A stretch of DNA of 64,000 nt. Source: Thermoanaerobaculia bacterium (GTDB lineage Bacteria > Acidobacteriota > Thermoanaerobaculia > Multivoradales > Multivoraceae). Positions 60,167 through 64,000 of the stretch are shown here, piece after piece. The notes under the pieces were generated by a model. The model saw only the letters and a program-made list of their open reading frames with translations. It was not told the origin of the DNA and searched no databases. Position 1 is the first letter of the stretch. The number at the start of each line of letters is the position of its first letter. The stretch is taken from NCBI GenBank assembly GCA_022826745.1, contig JAJDUI010000008.1:393283-457282 (forward strand). Reading direction: 5' to 3'. A program made the translations under genes and the position numbers.

Positions 60167-60201
60167 TTCGCTCAGATTCGCTAAGAAAAGTTCCTTGACT
60201 C
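60167..60201 (+). promoter_or_regulatory. shared upstream box (direct repeat plus TTGACT), copy B
   Basis: TTCGCTCAGATTCGCTAA, then GAAAAGTTCC and TTGACT. 28 of the first 31 bases are identical to the box at 48676, with the same 18-base step from the second TTCGCT to TTGAC. It lies 91 bases before the TonB receptor start, in the divergent region next to the amine dehydrogenase operon. No good -10 at 17 bases; TACAGT occurs further down at 60224. Confidence 0.6.
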
Positions 60202-60257
60202 GGGTGGGGAAGGCCGCAAACCTTACAGTGTTTGAAACTGCGCCAAGGGAGGTCCGT

Positions 60258-63074
60258 ATGCCGTCTTCTCCTCGTCTAGCCGCGAAGCTCGTCTTCGCTC
60301 TGGTTGTTCTGGCGCTCCTCGTGTCGACTGCGGCCTACGCCCAGAACGTCGGTTCAGTGCGCGGAACGGTCCGCTCCGCGGACGGCGAAGCCCTGCCGGG
60401 AGTCCTGGTGCAGGCCACCGGCGACATCGTGCGCGGCGAACGCACGTCCGTCTCGGGTGTCAACGGCGACTGGCTGATCCCCGGACTTCCGCCTGGCTTC
60501 GTGACCCTGACCGCGACGCTCGAGGGAATGGAAACCGAGACGGTGGAAGGCGTCCGCGTCTCGATCTCCGGTGTCGCGGTCGTCGACTTCTCGATGCGGG
60601 TCGCGGGAGTGGAGGAGGCGATCACCGTGACCTCGGAGGCGCCGATCCTCGACGTGACGAGCTCCTCGGCCAGCAGCAGTTTCCAGGCCGAGTTGATCGA
60701 CGCCAAGCCGACGACCCAGCGCAACTTCCAGGAACTCGCCCTGATGGCCCCCGGGGTGTCGGCGAACGGCCAGGTCGGGTCGGTCGGCGTGTACTCGGGG
60801 TTCGTTTCCGCCTACGGACGGGACGAGGGCTCTGTGGCGTGGAACGTCGACGGACTCGACATCAGCTTCCCGGATACCGGCAACATCTGGGGCGCCTGGG
60901 CCGACCCGGACACGATCGCCGAGGTGCAGGTGCTCGGCGTCGGAGCGCCGGCCGAGTACGGGAACATGACCGGCGCCGCGGTGAACGTCGTCACCAAGTC
61001 GGGGACCAACACGTTCCAGGGGCGCGCGGCCTACACGGGCGAGTTCGACGAGCTGACATCAGCCGGCCCCCAGGTGGAAGACGCGGCGGGGGTCGAACGC
61101 GGCTTCGTCCGGGAGACCTACAACAGCTGGACCCTGTCGGCGGGCGGCCCGATCAAGAGAGACAAGCTGTACTTCTTCGCCGCGGTCGGCCTCAAGGAGG
61201 ATCTGCTGCTCGAGCCGGGAGCGACGCCGAGCATCGACATTCCGGTGAGCACCTTCGACCACTACAACCTGAAGCTCGACTGGTCGCTCACCCCATCCCA
61301 TACGGTGACGGGCGCCTTCCAGTTCGAGGACTACGCGCGCTCTTACGGCAACAGCAGCCGTGTGATCACGAATCCGGCCGCGGTCGGCACCGAGTACGTC
61401 GTGGTTCCCTACACCCGCCTCGGCTACCAGGGGATACTCGGCAGCAACACGATCCTCGAACTGAACTGGAACGACATCCACAACAAGAACCGCAACGTCT
61501 CGGCGACCGGCAGCCTGGAGCCGCCCTTCATCGACTTCAACACGAGCCCCCAGACGATGAGCGGCGGCAAGACCTACCCCTACATGTACCCCGTGTGGTG
61601 GAACCGCGGCCATGCCAAGGTGACCCACTTCGCCGAGGACCTCGCCGGCAGCCACGAGTTCAAGTTCGGATTCCAGTACAGCAGCAGCGGCGAGAAGGCG
61701 GCGGCGGTCTATCCCGGCTTCGGCGGCAAGTACTACTACAAGTACGGGGCCAACTACTACGTCTACTCGCGCAAGGAGCACTACTACGGCGCGGACACGG
61801 AGGCGCTCGGCTTCTACGTGGACGACTCATGGCGCGTCAACGATCGCCTCACCCTGAACCTCGGCGTGCGGACCGATTCGGATGGAGGCGAGATTCCGCC
61901 TTACCCGATCCTGGAGTCCTACCTCTGCGACGAGCTGAACTGCGGCGTCAAGACCGGAGAGTTCTCGCCCAAGTACTCTGATGTCGTCGACTACTCGAGC
62001 GTCGACCCCCGGCTGGGCCTGGCCTACCGGATCGGCGACGGCGACCGCCAGGCCGTGCTTCGGTTGTCCGCCGGCAGGTATCACGAGATGAACGTGGTCT
62101 CGAACTGGCAACAGCCCCACCCCGACCGACCGGTCGCGCGGTTCGGCTACAGCCCGAACCGGCACGGTCCGTTCGTCTACTTCTCCGAGGTTGGCAATGG
62201 GACCTTCCGACTGCCCAGGGGGGATCTGAAACGGCCTCAGACGGATCAGTACGCGGTGGGATACGAGAAGCAGATCGGGGAGTACGTCGTCGGCGTCCAG
62301 CTCATCACGCACGAGACGACGGACATGATCGGCTGGCAGATCGGGGACGACGGCGAGTACGAAGACATGCCGTACGTCAACCCGCTGACGGGCGAGACGA
62401 TCATGCTGAAGAACATGATCGTTCAGCCGGCGCTGCAGAAGGGCAACCGCCCCGGGAACGCGGCGAATGCCCCGCCGGGGACCAAGTACCACCAGAAGTA
62501 CAAGGGCGCCTTCCTCACCTTCGCCAAGCGGCACACCGGCCGATGGTCGCTGAACTCGTCGCTTGGCTGGGCGGAATCGAAGGGCTTCCAGCCCGACGCG
62601 CTCCAGGAGAGCCAGAACAACGCCTTCTACATCGGCAACCAGGGATCCGACCCGAACCATCACCTGTTCGGAGGCGAGCTGGGCCAGAGCGACCGGCCAT
62701 GGACGTTCCGGACCCAGGCGACCTTCGATCTCCCCTGGGACCTGCGGCTGGTCACGATCCTGAACTACGAGGACGGTCGCCCGTACCGCCACATGGCGCG
62801 TGTGCGCCTGAATCAGGGGAACGTGACGGTCCCGCTGGAGGCGATGACCGGCGACCGCCGGATGCCCGAACGCAAGCAGATCGACATCGGTCTGTCGCGA
62901 CGGTTCACGCTCGGCGAAGACGTTGGTCTGAATCTCGACCTGCAGGCGCTCAACCTCCTGGACGACGACGGGTTCTACTACTGGGGCAGCTACGGCCGCT
63001 ACCCGGCCGAACTCGTGCCGTCGAGGTACTTCCTGCCGCGACGGATCGCGCTACGCGTGGGCCTCGACTTCTAG
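60258..63074 (+). CDS. TonB-dependent receptor, Oar-like, with carboxypeptidase-regulatory-like domain
   Basis: 938 residues from the ATG at 60258 (AGGGAGGT upstream). The in-frame start at 60132 would translate the promoter box and is rejected. Signal peptide ends AAYAQ. N-terminal CarboxypepD_reg-like domain: GTVRSADGEALPGVLVQAT, VNGDWLIPGLPPGFVTLTATLEGM. Plug domain: MAPGVSANGQ, NVDGLDISFPDTG, EVQVLGVGAPAEYGNMTGAAVNVVTKSGTN. The rest is the 22-strand barrel ending in aromatic F. It takes up a large ligand across the outer membrane with TonB energy. Being divergent from the amine dehydrogenase operon, it may import that operon's substrate or a metal (inference). Confidence 0.9.
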   Translation: MPSSPRLAAKLVFALVVLALLVSTAAYAQNVGSVRGTVRSADGEALPGVLVQATGDIVRGERTSVSGVNGDWLIPGLPPGFVTLTATLEGMETETVEGVRVSISGVAVVDFSMRVAGVEEAITVTSEAPILDVTSSSASSSFQAELIDAKPTTQRNFQELALMAPGVSANGQVGSVGVYSGFVSAYGRDEGSVAWNVDGLDISFPDTGNIWGAWADPDTIAEVQVLGVGAPAEYGNMTGAAVNVVTKSGTNTFQGRAAYTGEFDELTSAGPQVEDAAGVERGFVRETYNSWTLSAGGPIKRDKLYFFAAVGLKEDLLLEPGATPSIDIPVSTFDHYNLKLDWSLTPSHTVTGAFQFEDYARSYGNSSRVITNPAAVGTEYVVVPYTRLGYQGILGSNTILELNWNDIHNKNRNVSATGSLEPPFIDFNTSPQTMSGGKTYPYMYPVWWNRGHAKVTHFAEDLAGSHEFKFGFQYSSSGEKAAAVYPGFGGKYYYKYGANYYVYSRKEHYYGADTEALGFYVDDSWRVNDRLTLNLGVRTDSDGGEIPPYPILESYLCDELNCGVKTGEFSPKYSDVVDYSSVDPRLGLAYRIGDGDRQAVLRLSAGRYHEMNVVSNWQQPHPDRPVARFGYSPNRHGPFVYFSEVGNGTFRLPRGDLKRPQTDQYAVGYEKQIGEYVVGVQLITHETTDMIGWQIGDDGEYEDMPYVNPLTGETIMLKNMIVQPALQKGNRPGNAANAPPGTKYHQKYKGAFLTFAKRHTGRWSLNSSLGWAESKGFQPDALQESQNNAFYIGNQGSDPNHHLFGGELGQSDRPWTFRTQATFDLPWDLRLVTILNYEDGRPYRHMARVRLNQGNVTVPLEAMTGDRRMPERKQIDIGLSRRFTLGEDVGLNLDLQALNLLDDDGFYYWGSYGRYPAELVPSRYFLPRRIALRVGLDF

Positions 63075-63102
63075 AACAGCTCTTGAAAGGTGGGTTGCTG
63101 AG

Positions 63103-63657
63103 ATGACGACGAAACCCAGGACGCCGTTCCCCTTCGATCGCCGCACTCTTCTGGCCGCTGCCCCGCTCGGAATCCTCGCCTCGGCCTGTGCTCCGGCGGA
63201 AGAAGCCGGGGCCGCTGAGGAGGCAGCCGCTGACGCGATGGATCAGACCGCTTCCGCGGGTGGCGACGCGGGTCTGACAGAGGCCGAGATCGCGCATCGG
63301 CAGACGGCCCGCGACTTCGTCAAGGCGCTCGAGACGAGCGACTGGGAGCGGTTCTCCAGCGTCGTGGCCGACGACGCGCGGTTCATCACCCACGCGGCCG
63401 AGGGACCGTGGGCGCGGTCGATGACTGAGGGCGGCGAGGTGATCGTCGAGAACATGAAGCAGTTGATGGGCGGCCTGGCCGACCCCAACCTGATGATCAC
63501 CCGGGAGCGGGTGCTCGGGCATCTCGTGATCCACGAGCGGGAGGAGAGCTTTACGACCGAGAACGGTCCCACGACCTCGAACATCACGGCCATGTACCTC
63601 GTCCACGACGGCAAGGTGCAGGTCTGGTTCGAGCTTGTGGGCGACCTGCCGGCCTAG
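63103..63657 (+). CDS. Tat/lipoprotein with SnoaL-like domain
   Basis: 184 residues, 28 bases after the receptor gene. The N-terminus FDRRTLLAAAPLGILASAC has a twin-arginine-like pair and a lipobox Cys, then an Ala/Glu-rich linker. A SnoaL/NTF2-like domain follows from about 60: EAEIAHRQTARDFVKALETSDWERFSSVVADDARFI, EGGEVIVENMKQLMGG, YLVHDGKVQVWFEL. This cone fold usually binds a small hydrophobic ligand or acts as isomerase or epoxide hydrolase. It is likely co-transcribed with the TonB receptor. Confidence 0.75.
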   Translation: MTTKPRTPFPFDRRTLLAAAPLGILASACAPAEEAGAAEEAAADAMDQTASAGGDAGLTEAEIAHRQTARDFVKALETSDWERFSSVVADDARFITHAAEGPWARSMTEGGEVIVENMKQLMGGLADPNLMITRERVLGHLVIHEREESFTTENGPTTSNITAMYLVHDGKVQVWFELVGDLPA

Positions 63658-63673
63658 GAGCTCGCGCCACAGG

Positions 63674-63731
63674 ACTGGGTGCGCCGGCGCCCCCGCCGGC
63701 TTCCGAGAGGGTCGCGCCGCGAAGCGGCGAC
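63674..63731 (+). repeat. REP-like composite element, member 6
   Basis: ACTGGGTGCGCCGGCGCCCC then GCCGGC, then TCGCGCCGCGAAGCGGCGAC. Its reverse complement matches members 2 and 5 in both palindromes and their order. It lies between the convergent SnoaL-like gene and the TPR gene. Confidence 0.72.
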
Positions 63732-63744
63732 CATTCTGCGGCGC

Positions 63745-64000
63745 CTAGCCCCGGGCCTGCAGGCGCCGCCCGTTCTCTACCGCTTCCCTCGCCTCGGGCA
63801 GGCGTCCCTTCCGGTTGAGGATGTCGGCGAGCACGAAGTAGCCGAACGGTCCGAAGCCGCCGTCCGGATCGCGGCGCAACCCCTCCCGGACCAGCAGTTC
63901 GGCGCGGTCCAGGTCGTCGCCGCGGTCCATGTGGAGCTTGGCAAGGTGGTAGTAGCCGAGAACGAACTCCGGGTTCGAGCGGATCGCCGCGCGCCACATC
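63745..64000 (-). CDS. TPR-repeat protein, C-terminal part only (cut by window edge)
   Basis: At least 84 codons, open to the right edge. Helical-repeat sequence AAIRSNPEFVLGYYHLAKLHMDRGDDLDRAELLVREGLRRDPDGGFGPFGYFVLADILNRKGRLPEAREAVENGRRL is typical of two to three TPR units. The ATG at 63999 is internal; the true start is outside the window. Scaffold role in general terms only. Confidence 0.7.
   Translation of the reverse strand, partial: MWRAAIRSNPEFVLGYYHLAKLHMDRGDDLDRAELLVREGLRRDPDGGFGPFGYFVLADILNRKGRLPEAREAVENGRRLQARG

Noticed and set aside
1..64000. CRISPR array, tRNA, rRNA, prophage, integrase or transposase gene
   Set aside because: No direct-repeat/spacer pattern, cloverleaf, or recombinase motif was found on reading the window; the mobile signals are limited to the small repeats listed.

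Overview
The window is a high-GC chromosomal segment, mostly dense coding DNA with many four-base or shorter start/stop overlaps. Several features point to an Acidobacteriota-type bacterium, probably a free-living or host-associated aerobe: a gene with the VWFA-related domain typical of Acidobacteria, a large Oar-like TonB-dependent receptor with an N-terminal carboxypeptidase-regulatory-like domain, a CadC-type winged-helix/TPR regulator, many Tat-signal (lipo)proteins and S9 peptidases. This assignment is inferred from gene content. No rRNA, tRNA, CRISPR array, integrase or transposase gene was seen.

Layout. 1-8.8 kb holds lipid and small-molecule metabolism: an alpha/beta hydrolase cut by the left edge, a WS/DGAT acyltransferase, a GT39-like membrane glycosyltransferase, a class IV aminotransferase next to a sulfotransferase-like gene, a kinase-fold protein lacking its catalytic Asp, an exported M24 peptidase and a Tat-lipoprotein sugar isomerase. 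9.9-14.5 kb is a lower-GC island: a double GHKL ATPase (MORC-like N-terminus, histidine-kinase-like C-terminus), a receiver-domain protein whose C-terminus carries a HEPN-type RNase motif, and a convergent C5-cytosine DNA methyltransferase. I regard it as a candidate undescribed defence or stress-signalling system. 16.2-25.6 kb is a type I restriction-modification operon in the order hsdM, yhcG-like remnant, hsdS, AlbA/Schlafen-type ATP-binding gene, hsdR, YgjP-like metallopeptidase. Its hsdM is split by a one-base frameshift.

25.7-29.6 kb carries a TesB thioesterase, a LOG-like protein, an exported D-threonine-aldolase-like enzyme and the VWFA gene. 29.6-40.4 kb is one long minus-strand run: acyl-CoA ligase-like gene, PfkB kinase, S9 peptidase, lipoprotein, then an Mrp/Mbh-type cation/proton antiporter operon (E-F-G-A'-B-C-D-D). 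40.5-42.1 kb is an exported S1/P1 nuclease gene bracketed by two inverted copies of a roughly 180-bp element with 30-bp terminal inverted repeats, which looks like a small mobile cassette. 42-56 kb holds hydrolase, BNR-propeller, dehydrogenase, rpsN, PQQ-like propeller, GNAT, RnfD-like/Sel1 fusion and regulator genes.

56.1-60.0 kb is a tryptophan-tryptophylquinone amine dehydrogenase operon (mauB-E-D-A order) followed by a monoheme cytochrome c. It is divergent from the TonB receptor gene at 60.3 kb. Two exported-protein genes 11 kb apart (PQQ-like propeller at 48.9 kb, TonB receptor at 60.3 kb) share an almost identical upstream box. A family of at least six REP-like palindromes lies between genes, and in three places overlaps gene ends or starts.
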